The position numbers and the translations under genes were made by a program. A DNA stretch of 64,000 bases from NCBI GenBank assembly GCA_965215315.1, contig CBDCDB010000008.1:3534001-3598000 (forward strand), written 5' to 3'. Within the stretch, counting starts at the first letter, position 1; every line of letters starts with the position of its first letter. Positions 43,349 through 52,411 of this stretch are shown here, one piece after another. The notes below the pieces were generated by a model. The model saw only the letters and a list, made by a program, of their open reading frames with translations. It did not search any database and was not told where the DNA came from. The DNA comes from Truepera sp965215315. GTDB lineage: Bacteria; Deinococcota; Deinococci; Deinococcales; Trueperaceae.

Positions 43349-43846
43349 ATGGAACTCACCGATGAACAGTGGGAAGTACTAGGGCCGCTCATTCCCGAAC
43401 CAGCTCGACGCAAAGATGGCAAAGGCCGTCCCAGACGAGAACCACGAGCGATACTTAAGGGCATCTGCTGGATATTACGAACGGGCGCACAGTGGGCTGA
43501 TTTACCCGAGCGCTATCCGCCCTATCAGACGTGCCATCGGCGCTTTCAAGAATGGGAGAGAAACGGCGTGTTGCGGCAGATTCTAGAGACTTTAGCGCAT
43601 GACCCCCTGCAGCGGGGCAAACTCGACTTGTCGGAATGCTTTATCGACGGTACCTTTGTGGCTGCGAAAAAAGGGGGTCAGCAGTTGGTAAGACTAAACG
43701 GGGTAAGGGTAGCAAAGTCATGGCGGTATCGGACGCTGGTGGTACTTGCCTCGCCCTGCACGTTACGTCTGCTAGCCCACATGAGGTCCGGTTGGTACAC
43801 GCGACTCTCGCATCTCGACACGTCAGCGGCAAACCCGACAAGTTAA
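43349..43846 (+). CDS. IS5-family transposase, first frame
   Basis: The protein begins with the DUF4096-type domain (LTDEQWEVLGPLIPEP, GAQWADLPERYPPYQTCHRRFQEWE) and the first catalytic Asp in CFIDGTFV. The useful frame ends at an AAAAAAG run (about 43666-43672); a -1 shift there joins the second frame. The rest of this frame is out of phase and probably not made in quantity. Confidence 0.85.
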   Translation: MELTDEQWEVLGPLIPEPARRKDGKGRPRREPRAILKGICWILRTGAQWADLPERYPPYQTCHRRFQEWERNGVLRQILETLAHDPLQRGKLDLSECFIDGTFVAAKKGGQQLVRLNGVRVAKSWRYRTLVVLASPCTLRLLAHMRSGWYTRLSHLDTSAANPTS

Positions 43847-44118
43847 TCGGTGACAAAGCGTATGACAGTGATCCGCTTGACGCTGAACTCGCCGAAGCAG
43901 GTGTTGAAATGATTGCGCCTCACCGAAGAAACCGTAAAAAAGCCAAGACGCAAGATGGACGTAAACTGAGGCGCTACAAACGGCGCTGGAAGATTGAACG
44001 GCTATTCGCCCACCTCGGCAACTTTCGCCGTCTGGTCGTTCGCTATGAACATCACTCCCTAAACTTCTTGGCCTTCCTGCATCTCGGCTGCATCAAATTA
44101 CTGCTTAGGCGTTTTTGA
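43636..44118 (+). CDS. IS5-family transposase, second frame
   Basis: After the shift at the A6G run the frame continues KTKRGKGSKVMAVSDAGG, LIGDKAYDSDPLD with the second Asp and the block RRYKRRWKIERLFAHLGNFRR with the catalytic Glu of the Y-(2)-R-(3)-E-(6)-K type signature. The fused product has normal length for the IS427 group, which is known to use such shifts. Confidence 0.85.
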   Translation: MLYRRYLCGCEKRGSAVGKTKRGKGSKVMAVSDAGGTCLALHVTSASPHEVRLVHATLASRHVSGKPDKLIGDKAYDSDPLDAELAEAGVEMIAPHRRNRKKAKTQDGRKLRRYKRRWKIERLFAHLGNFRRLVVRYEHHSLNFLAFLHLGCIKLLLRRF

Positions 44119-44160
44119 GATGGCTTCTAGTCGGAAACGCTCTCATAGCACTTCCACGTT

Positions 44161-44817
44161 TCACTGCTCTAGCTTATAGCCACAATGCTCAAAGGTATTG
44201 AGGACTTGTTTGGGAGTCACGGTTTCAACCGCTTCACAGAAAGCTTGGATAAGGGTATCTAAAGTTTCGGGACGAAGCGCTTTGACAAACGCTTTAATTT
44301 TGGCAAACAGATGTTCAAGGGGGAGTAGGTCGGGGGAGTAGGTTGGAAGATAGAGCAGTTCACAGCCAAAGTGAGCGACAAGCTCGTTTACCTCCTCACC
44401 GTAATGAACCGTTCAGTTGTCTAAGACCAAAACACTGCCCTCGGCAAGCGTTGGAAGCAACGTAGTTTCAAGAAAAGCCAGAAAAGCGTTGTTGTTGACC
44501 GTATCGGTGACAACTAAGGTTTGCTCAGCCATTGCACCATCTAGGCTGACGGCAGCAATCAGACTGACCCCTTCTTTCTTGCCTTTGGGTCGGCTGTCAT
44601 GGACACGCTCACGACTTACAGCCCAGCCGTACTCACGGCTCTGCCCGACGTAGGCACTTGTTTCGTCAATGAATACAAGCGTCTTCGTCTTTTTACAGCT
44701 GACATCTTTCAGATAAGCTGCTCGCTTTTGCTCGTCTCGTTCTATAGCACTGAAACTCTTTTTCTATAGGTGATGCCCATGCGCTTGAGGTAGTTGCCTA
44801 CTTATACGGGTTTACTT
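44161..44817 (-). pseudogene. IS630-type transposase remnant
   Basis: Read on the minus strand it has YLKRMGITYRK, then a break at a run of A residues (one A short), LVFIDETSAYVG with the first Asp, LVLDN followed by TGA where Trp is expected, and LPTYSPDLLPLEHLFAKIK with the Glu. The N-terminal DNA-binding part is missing. At least two lesions make it dead. Its end lies directly against copy B of the MITE-like repeat. Confidence 0.8.
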
Positions 44818-44823
44818 TGAAGG

Positions 44824-45896
44824 TTAAGGATTGGGCAATGACGTGTAGCCGTGGAAGCTGGTTGAGCTGGCAACTCTATCAGGGTGGTCGGTGAGCCAGA
44901 CGCAGCGCTCAGCAAGGCGCGACTCGAGCGCGTCAATGTCAGCGAAAGCCTGGTTGGCGGTAACTTCGCGCAGCAGCGGCCAGCGGTGCTCGGCAGGATT
45001 GAGTTCAGGGGTATAAGGCGGCAGGATCACGAGCCGGAATGTTCGGCACAGCTAGCTTGGACGAGCGGTGCCAAGAAGCGCCATCTAGAACAAGTAGGGC
45101 GACGACGTCTATGGGTAGTGAAGCCGCAAAGTCATCAAGATAAAGCTGCATGGTTTGGGTGTTAGCGACAGGCAGGATCAGAGCGTGGGTGGTGCCCGTC
45201 TCAGGATGCACAGAAGCAAAAACGCAGCTCCACTGGTATCTGGCGCGGCTCGGTGCGGTAGGACGCTGGCCGACAGGTGCCCAGACACGCCTACAGGTCG
45301 GTTTCAAGCCAAAGCGTGCTTCGTCCTGGAAGCACAACCAGACCTGCCTATCGGGTTCAGCTTGGCGCAACTTCCTCAGCGTCTCGAGTGTTTTTTTGGA
45401 AGGCGGCTTGATCCTCAGCACTGGCCGCTCCAGGATGTTCCGGGCGCGGCAGCTGCATCGACTGACGCAAGCGTCGCAGGGTCCGCCAGCCGGTCACGAG
45501 GTGCACCTTACGACCGCGGCGTTTGCTGAGCCAGCTGGCAACTTTTACAGCCGTCCATACTTCACCCTCAGTGGTAGGTCTAAGGAGCGCTTCACGCAGT
45601 TCCGTTTCTTCCTCGGTGCCCCAGCGTAAGGCCGCTTCATGGCCTCCCCACTGCTGGCCTCTACGCTTGACGGTTTCGACACCCTCAATGCCCCTCTCGT
45701 TGTACGCCCGCACCAGCACGCTGACCCAACCGCTTGTGCGGCCTACCAGATGTGCTGCCTCATTGCCTGACTTTCCCGTTGACACCAGCCAAAGTGCGTG
45801 CCAGCGCGTACGGTCGGCCCGGTGCCCGCACCGCAGATATCGCTGCTGCAACTCAGCGCTGCTGAGATGTCCTTCGAGTTTCGCTGTTCGTGGCAT
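44824..45896 (-). pseudogene. Second IS630-type transposase, frameshifted
   Basis: Three reading frames make up one transposase: a helix-turn-helix part (45896 to about 45370), a catalytic part with CFQDEARFGLKPTCRR and LLVLDGASWH (to about 45030) and a C-terminal part with ILPPYTPELNPAEHRWP. The first break is at a run of seven A and may be programmed. The second is at ATTCCGG, where one extra C shifts the frame, and is more likely a lesion. It contains CTCGAG at two places, so it may be long resident. I could not find convincing inverted repeats. Confidence 0.78.
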
Positions 45897-46308
45897 GCCT
45901 CAGTCTGTCATCACTTAGCGGTTAACGTAAATCCGTATGATGAGCTTTCCGGCCCAACTTTTTTATCGTCTCTGATGTAGTCCGGGCCAAAACGCATTGA
46001 CTTCATGTTCATCACGCTCCTTCGTTCAAAATAGGCAGCTGGATTTGAGCAGAAGGTCAGAGGGTTTGGGCTACCTCCAACTATCTTAATCGTTGCCTGT
46101 TGTGCAGGCGCAACTAAAGAAGTGGAAATACGCTCTCTGAGACGGGGTATCTCGAGGTAAATCTTGTGTGCCAATTGTGTGCCAACTCAGCCAATATAGC
46201 CAAATCTCGGCTTATGTCAGCGGATACACCAAATGTAAAAAAGACTGTCTCAGACAATATAAACAGAGCTTTTTACACTTAGGCAAACATGCCAAAGTAA
46301 GCCCAAAA
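45897..46308. other. 412-bp gap between IS remnants and the tRNA fragment
   Basis: A weak 87-codon minus-strand frame (45911-46174) has no domain or ribosome site. Two GTGTGCCAA repeats occur near 46165-46180. If an integrated element once ended at the tRNA-Arg fragment, this could be its inner edge, but no integrase sequence can be recognised. Confidence 0.45.
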
Positions 46309-46357
46309 CTGACTACGGATCAGAAGGCTAGGAGTTCGAATCTTCTCGGGCGCACCA
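46309..46357 (+). tRNA. 3' fragment of a tRNA-Arg(ACG) gene, with CCA
   Basis: The sequence contains the anticodon arm CTGA-CTACGGA-TCAG (anticodon ACG), a variable loop, the T arm AGGAG-TTCGAAT-CTTCT and the 3' acceptor strand CGGGCGC-A-CCA. The 5' acceptor strand (GCGCCCG expected) and the D arm are missing; the upstream bases do not fold with it. It cannot make a working tRNA. Such fragments usually mark the far end of an element integrated into a tRNA gene. Confidence 0.8.
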
Positions 46358-46363
46358 AAGAAA

Positions 46364-46386
46364 CCCCGTCTTAAATGGGGCTTTTT
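46364..46386 (+). terminator. Terminator after the tRNA fragment
   Basis: CCCC pairs with GGGG around a 9-nt loop and is followed by CTTTTTC; flanking A and T runs extend the stem. It probably belonged to the original tRNA gene and may also slow transcription at the end of mutS. Confidence 0.6.
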
Positions 46387-46404
46387 CTTTGCTGTTTTAT
46401 CTTA

Positions 46405-48948
46405 TCAACTGCTCTGCGCCTCGAGTACCCGCTCATCCAAACCGCGCGCCCGGTCTTGCAACTTTTGCAAGAGCGCGAGCGCCTCGAGCGGCGACAACCG
46501 GTTTAAGTCCTGAGTCAGGATCGTTTCGACAACCTCGGCTGCGTTGTCTTGACCGCGGGCCTCGAGTCCTGCCAAAACCGAACGCGCCCGCTTCAGCACA
46601 CCCGCCGGAACCCCGGCAAGTTTGGCAACCTCGAGCCCGTAAGCCTTCGACGCTGGCCCCGGCAATACTTGATGGTAAAAGGTCAGCCCACCCGCCTCTT
46701 CTTTGGCGGCGACGTGAAAATTGCGGACTGCGCCGAGTTTGCTCTCGAGCGCCGTAAGTTCAAAGTAGTGCGTGGCAAAAAGCACGTATGAACTGGTACA
46801 CGCTTCTAAGTGTTCCGCTGCGGCCCACGCGAGAGCGAGGCCGTCAAACGTGCTGGTTCCGCGTCCGATTTCGTCTAGTAGCACCAGACTTTTCGGCGTT
46901 GCGTGCTGCAAAATCGTAGCGAGTTCGCTCATCTCGACCATAAAGGTGCTGCGCCCACCCGCAATATCGTCTGACGCGCCGATGCGGGTATAGATGCGTT
47001 CAAAGAGCGGCAGCACCGCCCGCTCTGCCGGAACGAACGAACCGACTTGGGCAAGCAGGGCAATCAGCGCGGCCTGCCTCAAGTACGTTGACTTGCCCGA
47101 CATATTCGGCCCGGTCAGGATGATGAGGCGTTCGGCGGGGGAGAGATGTAGGTCGTTGGGGATAAATGGGTGAAAGCGTTCGACGACCGGGTGACGGCCC
47201 CCTTCGATGTTCAGTTCACCGTCCGAAAAACTCGGGCGGCAGTAGCTCCCTTCAGCAGCAACCTCAGCGAGAGCACTGTAGGTATCCAACTCCGCCAAGG
47301 CTGCGCCGAGTTCGCGCACGGCGGCGGCGGCGGGGGCGAGTCCGGCGCGGAGTTCACCGAAAACGGCGTATTCGCGGCCCCGTGCTGCAGTTTCAGCCCG
47401 TAGAATCTCACGTTCACGTTCGCGCAGGTCGGGCCGGACGTAACGCTGGCGGTCTTTAAGCGTCTGCACCGCGTGGTAGCTTTTTGGCACCTCATCGTAG
47501 TAGGGGCGCGTGACCTCGAGGTAATACCCGAACACGCCGTTAAAGCCGATTTTAAGCGTGGGAATCCCGGTTGCGGCGCGTTCGCTGGCCTCCAACGCCG
47601 CAATCCAAGCCCGCCCCGATTCGGCGGCGGCGCGGTGTGTATCGAGTTCGCTGTCAAACCCGCTCTGAATCAAGCCGCCTTCGGTCAGTTTGAGCGGTGG
47701 GCTTTCAACGAGGGCCGCGCTAATGCGTTCGTGGGTTGTCTCGAGCCCGTGCAACCGTTCAGCTAAAGCCTGGAGCGCTCCTTCACTCCGTCCGGCAAGC
47801 AAGCTTTTGAGTTCCGGAACGAGTGCCAGACTCCGTGCCAGAGCGCAGAGGTCTCGAGCATTAGCCCGACCCGTCACCAGTTTTGAGGCGAGGCGCTCCA
47901 AATCGTGAAGCTTGTAGAGCGCTTTTCTGACCTCACGCCGTAAAACGGTATCCCGCACAAACGCTTCCACGGCGTCTTGGCGGCGACTGATGAGTGGTTC
48001 CTCAAGCAGCGGATGCCGGAGCCACGCCCGCAGGAGTCTACGGCCGGGGGCGGTGCGGGTGGTATCTAAAATACTGAGCAAAGTCCGGGCTTCGCTGCTC
48101 GGGGTTGGGGTGTTGGCGGAGAAGACCTCGAGCGTTGCCAAAGCCGTTTCTCCGACCTGCATATACGCGCTCGGGTCGTACCGTAAAAACCGTGTGACTT
48201 GCCCAAGCTGACCGCGCTGGGTAGTCAAAGCGTAGGACAAGACTGCGCCAGCAGCGCGTAAGAGCGCGTTATCGGCTCCCGGCGGCACGGCTCCGAAGTG
48301 CGTTTGCAGGACGCCTTCTGCCTCAGCTTCACCAAAACGCCCGCGCGTGACCATCACCGCAAAACGCTCGCTGCACGCCTCTCTAAAATCTTCTTGGGCG
48401 TAAAGCTCAGGCGCGAGGAGCAACTCAGCTGGACGGTAACGGCGGAGTTCGTCGAACAGAGCGCTTTTGCTGTAGAGGAGCGTGCCGCGAAACTCACCGG
48501 TCGTGACATCTAAAAAGGTCAAGCCGTAACCTTCGCCGGTCGCTACAGCAGCCAGATAGTTTGCGTCAGGACGTAAAAGTTTTTCGTCCGTCACCGTACC
48601 GGGCGTGATGAGCTGCGTGACTTCACGTTTGACGAGGCCGTCGGCAGTTGCCAGGGTTTCGGTCTGGTCGGCAACTGCGACGCAGATGTTTTGCCGGAGG
48701 AGTTTCTCGAGGTAAGCGTCGGCGCTCCGCACCGGAATTCCGGCCATCGGCGTGGTGAAGTCTTTGCTAGTTTTGTGCGTCAGCGTGATGCTGATGGCGC
48801 GGGCAAAACGTTCGGCGTCTTCGCCGAAGGTTTCGTAAAAGTCGCCGACTTGAAACAGCAAGAGATAGTCCGGGTAGCGTTCGCGCAGCTCGGTGTACTG
48901 CACCAAAAGCGGTGGTAGCGGCCCTTTGCCCTCTCCCTTAAGCGTCAT
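46405..48948 (-). CDS. mutS: DNA mismatch repair protein MutS
   Basis: The 847-residue protein has the mismatch-binding Phe37-x-Glu39 (FQVGDFYETF), the connector, core and clamp domains, and the ATPase domain with Walker A TGPNMSGKSTYLRQ and LVLLDEIGRGTSTFDG. The last 60 residues hold the helix-turn-helix dimerisation end (LEALALLQKLQDRARG). Length and order are those of MutS1. mutL is not adjacent. The promoter is leaderless by position. Confidence 0.97.
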   Translation of the reverse strand: MTLKGEGKGPLPPLLVQYTELRERYPDYLLLFQVGDFYETFGEDAERFARAISITLTHKTSKDFTTPMAGIPVRSADAYLEKLLRQNICVAVADQTETLATADGLVKREVTQLITPGTVTDEKLLRPDANYLAAVATGEGYGLTFLDVTTGEFRGTLLYSKSALFDELRRYRPAELLLAPELYAQEDFREACSERFAVMVTRGRFGEAEAEGVLQTHFGAVPPGADNALLRAAGAVLSYALTTQRGQLGQVTRFLRYDPSAYMQVGETALATLEVFSANTPTPSSEARTLLSILDTTRTAPGRRLLRAWLRHPLLEEPLISRRQDAVEAFVRDTVLRREVRKALYKLHDLERLASKLVTGRANARDLCALARSLALVPELKSLLAGRSEGALQALAERLHGLETTHERISAALVESPPLKLTEGGLIQSGFDSELDTHRAAAESGRAWIAALEASERAATGIPTLKIGFNGVFGYYLEVTRPYYDEVPKSYHAVQTLKDRQRYVRPDLREREREILRAETAARGREYAVFGELRAGLAPAAAAVRELGAALAELDTYSALAEVAAEGSYCRPSFSDGELNIEGGRHPVVERFHPFIPNDLHLSPAERLIILTGPNMSGKSTYLRQAALIALLAQVGSFVPAERAVLPLFERIYTRIGASDDIAGGRSTFMVEMSELATILQHATPKSLVLLDEIGRGTSTFDGLALAWAAAEHLEACTSSYVLFATHYFELTALESKLGAVRNFHVAAKEEAGGLTFYHQVLPGPASKAYGLEVAKLAGVPAGVLKRARSVLAGLEARGQDNAAEVVETILTQDLNRLSPLEALALLQKLQDRARGLDERVLEAQSS

Positions 48949-48954
48949 GGGTCT

Positions 48955-48960
48955 ATGATA
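48955..48960 (-). promoter_or_regulatory. -10 box TATCAT before mutS
   Basis: TATCAT with a 6-nt spacer to the ATG; no ribosome site between. Confidence 0.6.
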
Positions 48961-49025
48961 CCGTCTCTTACGAGATGCCGCTGAAAGGCCGTAGTACGAG
49001 CTGGGAAGTTATAGTTGCTTTCACT

Positions 49026-49673
49026 ATGCCCTCAAAAAAAGTTTGGAACGCCGAACTAGTTGACACGTATGATGTTGTCGCTGAGCCCTATGCGGACGCC
49101 TACTTTGATGAACTGCACCGTAAACCCTTTGACTGCGCCTTGCTGGGGTGTTTCGCGGCCTCACTGCCTCCTAAAGGGCTGGTAGCTGATATGGGCTGTG
49201 GCCCCGGTCAGATCGCGCGGTTTCTCAAGGACAAGTGTGGTCTCGAGGTATCAGGCTTTGATTTGTCACCGCAAATGGTGGCGGTGGCGCGGCGGCTAAA
49301 CCCCGACCTGAACTTCGCCGTTGGAGATATGCGGAAGCTCGAGTTAGCAACCGGTACGTTCGCCGGAATCGTCGCCTTTTATTCGATTATTCATCTGCAA
49401 CGCGCTGAAGTCAGCGACGTTTTTAGAGAGTTGGGCCGCGCTTTGCAACCCGGCGGCCTTCTGCTCGCGTCCTTTCACATAGGCCGCGGAGAAACGCACG
49501 CCGAGAACTGGTTTGGTCAAGGGGTGTCTTTAACCGCAACGTTTTTTGAGGCTGAAGAAGTCGCTGGCTATCTCAGCGGCGCGGGCTTTTTAGTAACTGA
49601 GGTGCAGGTGCGCCCGCCTTACGCCTCCGAATTACAGACGGAGCGGGGTTATATCGTGGCTAAAAAGCTGTAA
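49026..49673 (+). CDS. Class I SAM-dependent methyltransferase
   Basis: The 215-residue protein has the SAM loop VADMGCGPGQIARFL, the acidic motif VSGFDLSPQMV, FAVGDMRKLELA and the post-motif ALQPGGLLLASFH. It belongs to the Methyltransf_11/25 group; substrate unknown. I chose ATG 49026; an upstream frame adds 17 residues but overlaps the mutS promoter region. TATAGT lies 10 nt before the ATG, so a short leader is possible. Confidence 0.85.
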   Translation: MPSKKVWNAELVDTYDVVAEPYADAYFDELHRKPFDCALLGCFAASLPPKGLVADMGCGPGQIARFLKDKCGLEVSGFDLSPQMVAVARRLNPDLNFAVGDMRKLELATGTFAGIVAFYSIIHLQRAEVSDVFRELGRALQPGGLLLASFHIGRGETHAENWFGQGVSLTATFFEAEEVAGYLSGAGFLVTEVQVRPPYASELQTERGYIVAKKL

Positions 49674-49717
49674 CAGCAGCGTTTCCAGAAGTAGCTACTC
49701 CCAAAGATGCTGAAAGT

Positions 49718-50584
49718 TCAAATTGTTTCAATCAGAGGTGAGGTGCCTTTGCGGACTTCGACGGTGACCTCGAGCCCCCCGCCGCCTCTACCCCCACCAC
49801 GCCGTAGCCCCCGCACCGGCGGCAGGTCGTCGTAGTCGCGTCCGTAGCCGATTTTGACGTGCGCCTCTGTAACCGGACAGCCGTTGGTGGGGTCAAAGCC
49901 AACCCAACCGTTCCCCGGCAAAAACGCCTCGACCCACGCGTGCGACGCTTCCGCGCCGATAAGTGTTTCGTCGCCGCGTGGGTTGGAATGGATATAACCC
50001 GAAACGTAACGCGCCGGAATCCCCGAGGCGCGGCAGAGGGCGAGCATCGCGTGGGCGAAGTCTTGACACACGCCCGAGTTGTGCTGGGCAAACTCGGTCA
50101 GCGGGGTGTTGACGTCGGTCGCTGAAGGTGAATAGCGAAACCGCCCGTGCAAATAGGTATTCATCGCCTCTAGATAACTCACAAGCCCTGAGCCAGCAGT
50201 AAGTGGCAACGCTCCGAACGCCCGGTGCCAGTTTTCATTTAGGGGTACCCGCAACGTCGGCGCGAGGTATTCAAAAAAGCGGTGGCGAAAATCGGGCAAG
50301 ACCTCAGCTGAGACTTCGATAGGCGTCGGCACCGGGTAGGTCACAACTGCCGAAGTCGCTTCGATGGAGAGTTCGGTGTGGTCGCTCGGCAGGTGAAAGT
50401 GGTTGATCAGGTTGCCGAACTGGTCACGGCGGTTTCTGACCGTAGCTTTAGGAGAAATGTTCAACTCGAACGCCAAAAGCGTCTGGCGGTAGTCGTCGGC
50501 GGGCCGGAGCCACACCTCATTAAACGAGTCCCAAGCGGGCCGCGCGTAGCTGTAGGTGGTGGTGTGGCGAACGTTCAGGTACAT
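49718..50584 (-). CDS. Transglutaminase-like protease-fold protein
   Basis: From the ATG at 50584 (288 residues) it begins LNVRHTTTYSYARPAWDSFNEVWLRP, the N-terminal domain of bacterial transglutaminase-like proteins. The catalytic triad follows: Cys in NSGVCQDFAHAML, His in EASHAWVEAFLPG and Asp in FDPTNGCPV. The C-terminus is Gly/Arg-rich (RGLRRGGGRGGGG), perhaps flexible. Such proteins often occur with alpha-E and circularly permuted ATP-grasp proteins, which are absent here. TATACT lies 10 nt upstream. Confidence 0.9.
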   Translation of the reverse strand: MYLNVRHTTTYSYARPAWDSFNEVWLRPADDYRQTLLAFELNISPKATVRNRRDQFGNLINHFHLPSDHTELSIEATSAVVTYPVPTPIEVSAEVLPDFRHRFFEYLAPTLRVPLNENWHRAFGALPLTAGSGLVSYLEAMNTYLHGRFRYSPSATDVNTPLTEFAQHNSGVCQDFAHAMLALCRASGIPARYVSGYIHSNPRGDETLIGAEASHAWVEAFLPGNGWVGFDPTNGCPVTEAHVKIGYGRDYDDLPPVRGLRRGGGRGGGGLEVTVEVRKGTSPLIETI

Positions 50585-50683
50585 GTCTCTGGGGAGTATA
50601 GCAAGGGTTTTTGACAAAACTATGCAATCTGCACAAGCGTTCCGGAAACCTTTTACCTCAGGTAAATCCGACTGGTTTACGGG

Positions 50684-50712
50684 TTGTTCGTCGGAATTAT
50701 TCCGAATAAGCT
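50684..50712 (+). promoter_or_regulatory. Full promoter of the VIT-like gene: TTGTTC - 17 bp - TAAGCT
   Basis: A -35 box TTGTTC (50684-50689), exactly 17 bp, and a -10 box TAAGCT (50707-50712) lie 5 nt before the ATG. This is the clearest -35/-10 pair among the leaderless-type starts. Confidence 0.65.
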
Positions 50713-50717
50713 GGAGC

Positions 50718-51299
50718 ATGATCTCAGATACCGTTTCCGAAACGACTGCTGCTAAATCTGACTCCGAGACTACGCCCGAACCTGCTATCCCCGAAACCCT
50801 CGCTCCTGAACCACGCGATGATTCTCACACCTTCGTTTTGCAGATTGTCCAACCCGCACTCCTCGGGCTGATGGACGGTTCCGTCTCGACGCTCGCACCA
50901 ATTTTTGCCGCTGCCGAACTGACCGGGCGACCCTTCGCCGCGTTCGTCGTCGGGGTCGCGGCGGCGCTCGGGGCAGGCATCAGTATGGGGCTCGCCGAGG
51001 CACTTTCAGACGATGGCAAGATTTCCGGGCGTGGCAATCCGTGGCTGCGCGGCGGCGTTACCGGACTTGCGACGATTGTCGGCGGGATGCTCCACACCTT
51101 GCCCTTTTTATTGCCGAACCTGCAGGCCGCCCTCACGCTGGCATATGTGGTGGTGGGGCTCGAGCTCTTAGCCATCGCTTACATCCGCTTTCACTACATG
51201 AAAAGCCCGCTCGGACAGACGATTTTGCAGGTCATCGTCGGGGGTGGCATCGTCTTCGGTATCGGTATTCTGCTCGGACAGCTAGGCGCGGGCGCGTAA
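50718..51299 (+). CDS. VIT1/CCC1-like membrane transporter
   Basis: The 193-residue protein has a disordered Thr/Pro/Glu-rich N-terminus (1-35) and about five helices. QPALLGLMDGSVSTLAPIFAA matches the first helix of VIT/CCC1 iron-manganese transporters (usually G..DG..S...), and GAGISMGLAEALSDDGKISGRG matches the second. The cytoplasmic metal-binding domain of plant VIT1 is absent. Iron or manganese export is the likely role. The neighbouring cupin gene is unrelated. Confidence 0.78.
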   Translation: MISDTVSETTAAKSDSETTPEPAIPETLAPEPRDDSHTFVLQIVQPALLGLMDGSVSTLAPIFAAAELTGRPFAAFVVGVAAALGAGISMGLAEALSDDGKISGRGNPWLRGGVTGLATIVGGMLHTLPFLLPNLQAALTLAYVVVGLELLAIAYIRFHYMKSPLGQTILQVIVGGGIVFGIGILLGQLGAGA

Positions 51300-51533
51300 C
51301 ACATTTTGGAAACCTGTTTTAGGGAATCGTTCCCGCTGACCCTTTGAAGCTAGCATCGGTGTAGCTTGTTGACCACGGCCCTTTAGCAACCCCGATGATC
51401 AGTGTATTTTCGTTTGCACCATCAAAGTGTACGGCTTGTGCGGGTACGAGGACGAAACTTCCGGCAGGGTACTGTTTCAGTGTCTCTTTCTTAGAGATAT
51501 AGCATCTAACAGCCAAGAAGCTACAATGAAGGC

Positions 51534-51938
51534 ATGGGAGCGCCTTACAGTAGAGACTTACGCTTAGGCGTGTTAGCGGCTTTGGATGAAGGGCTGAGCA
51601 AGACGGAGGTACATCGGCAGTTCAAGATCAGCCGGAGCACGGTAGACGATTGGCTTAAACTGCGAGCAGAAACAGGCAAGGTAACGGCAAACACAGACTA
51701 CTATCGCGGGCGTCCTGCGGTACTAGGCAACACCGCAGAGGTGCGGGCTTTTACCGCAGCGCAGCAGCACCGCGCACTTACAGAGATGGCGGCAGCGTGG
51801 CAACGAGAGCAAGGCGCAAGGCTGAGTACGATGGCGTTTTCTAGAGCACTTAAGCGACTTGGCTATACGCGTAAAAGAAGAGCTATCTCTACCGGGAGCG
51901 CTCACCAGCAGCACGGCAAGCCTTCGAGCAGGAGCTAA
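51534..51938 (+). CDS. IS630 transposase, N-terminal frame
   Basis: The protein starts PYSRDLRLGVLAALDEGLSKTEVHRQFKISRSTVDDWLK, a helix-turn-helix of IS630 type, and continues to YTRKRR. There the frame leaves the transposase sense. A run of four A at this point would keep phase if it had five, so one base may be missing; a true programmed site is less likely because the slip would not preserve pairing. Confidence 0.8.
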   Translation: MGAPYSRDLRLGVLAALDEGLSKTEVHRQFKISRSTVDDWLKLRAETGKVTANTDYYRGRPAVLGNTAEVRAFTAAQQHRALTEMAAAWQREQGARLSTMAFSRALKRLGYTRKRRAISTGSAHQQHGKPSSRS

Positions 51939-51961
51939 GCACACTAGACCCGGAGAAGTGC

Positions 51962-52411
51962 GTGTATATCGATGAAGCTGGCGTTGAGAACACGCTCGAC
52001 TATAGCTACGGCTGGAGCCTCAGTACACGCTGCAGTGCTGAGAAGCTGGGACATTTTACCCAGCGCGTCTCGATGATTGCCGCCTGGTGTCAGGGTAAGG
52101 TCTTGGCACCGATGACCTTCACCGGTTACTGCGACGGCACGGTAGTCGAGACCTGGTTTGAGCAGGTGCTCATCCCTACGTTAAAAGCTGGGCAGGTCGT
52201 TATTCTTGATAACGCCTCATTTCACCGTCAAGCAACCCTGCAAAAGTTACTCGAGCCGCTCGGTTGCCGTCTACTCGCCCTACCGCCTTATTCTCCTGAC
52301 CTCAACCTCATCGAGCCGCTATGGAACCAGATTAAAGCCCTTATTAAACATCATCCTGACCTAGACCGTGCTTTCCATGACAAGGTAAATGACGCTTTTT
52401 GTAGCCTCTAA
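51962..52411 (+). CDS. IS630 transposase, C-terminal frame
   Basis: This part has the DDE motifs VYIDEAGVEN (Asp), VVILDNASFHR (Asp) and LPPYSPDLNLIEPLWNQIK (Glu). Upstream in the same frame KKSYLYRERSPAARQAFEQEL joins it to the first frame, so it is not an independent gene. If the break is a lesion, this copy is immobile unless helped by another IS630. Confidence 0.82.
   Translation: MYIDEAGVENTLDYSYGWSLSTRCSAEKLGHFTQRVSMIAAWCQGKVLAPMTFTGYCDGTVVETWFEQVLIPTLKAGQVVILDNASFHRQATLQKLLEPLGCRLLALPPYSPDLNLIEPLWNQIKALIKHHPDLDRAFHDKVNDAFCSL

Larger units (their letters stand above)
43298..44127 (+). mobile_element. IS5-family element (IS427-like), 830 bp
   Basis: Eighteen-base perfect inverted repeats GAAGCCATCTCAAAAACG mark both ends (43298-43315 and 44110-44127), each flanked by TA. 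It holds two overlapping transposase frames and no CTCGAG. Intact ends and frames suggest it may still be mobile. Confidence 0.92.
43280..44150 (+). repeat. MITE-like dispersed repeat, copy B, opened by an IS5 element
   Basis: The left part TATAGCAGGCATCA (43280-43293) and the right part GTCGGAAACGCTCTC (44130 onward) line up with copy C at 54500 once the IS at 43298-44127 and one TA are removed. After about 44150 similarity stops, where a decayed IS630 transposase begins, so this copy is both interrupted and truncated. Confidence 0.65.

Noticed and set aside
45911..46174. An 87-codon minus-strand frame beside the tRNA fragment
   Set aside because: No domain, no ribosome site, and composition like random translation; not evidence of an integrase.
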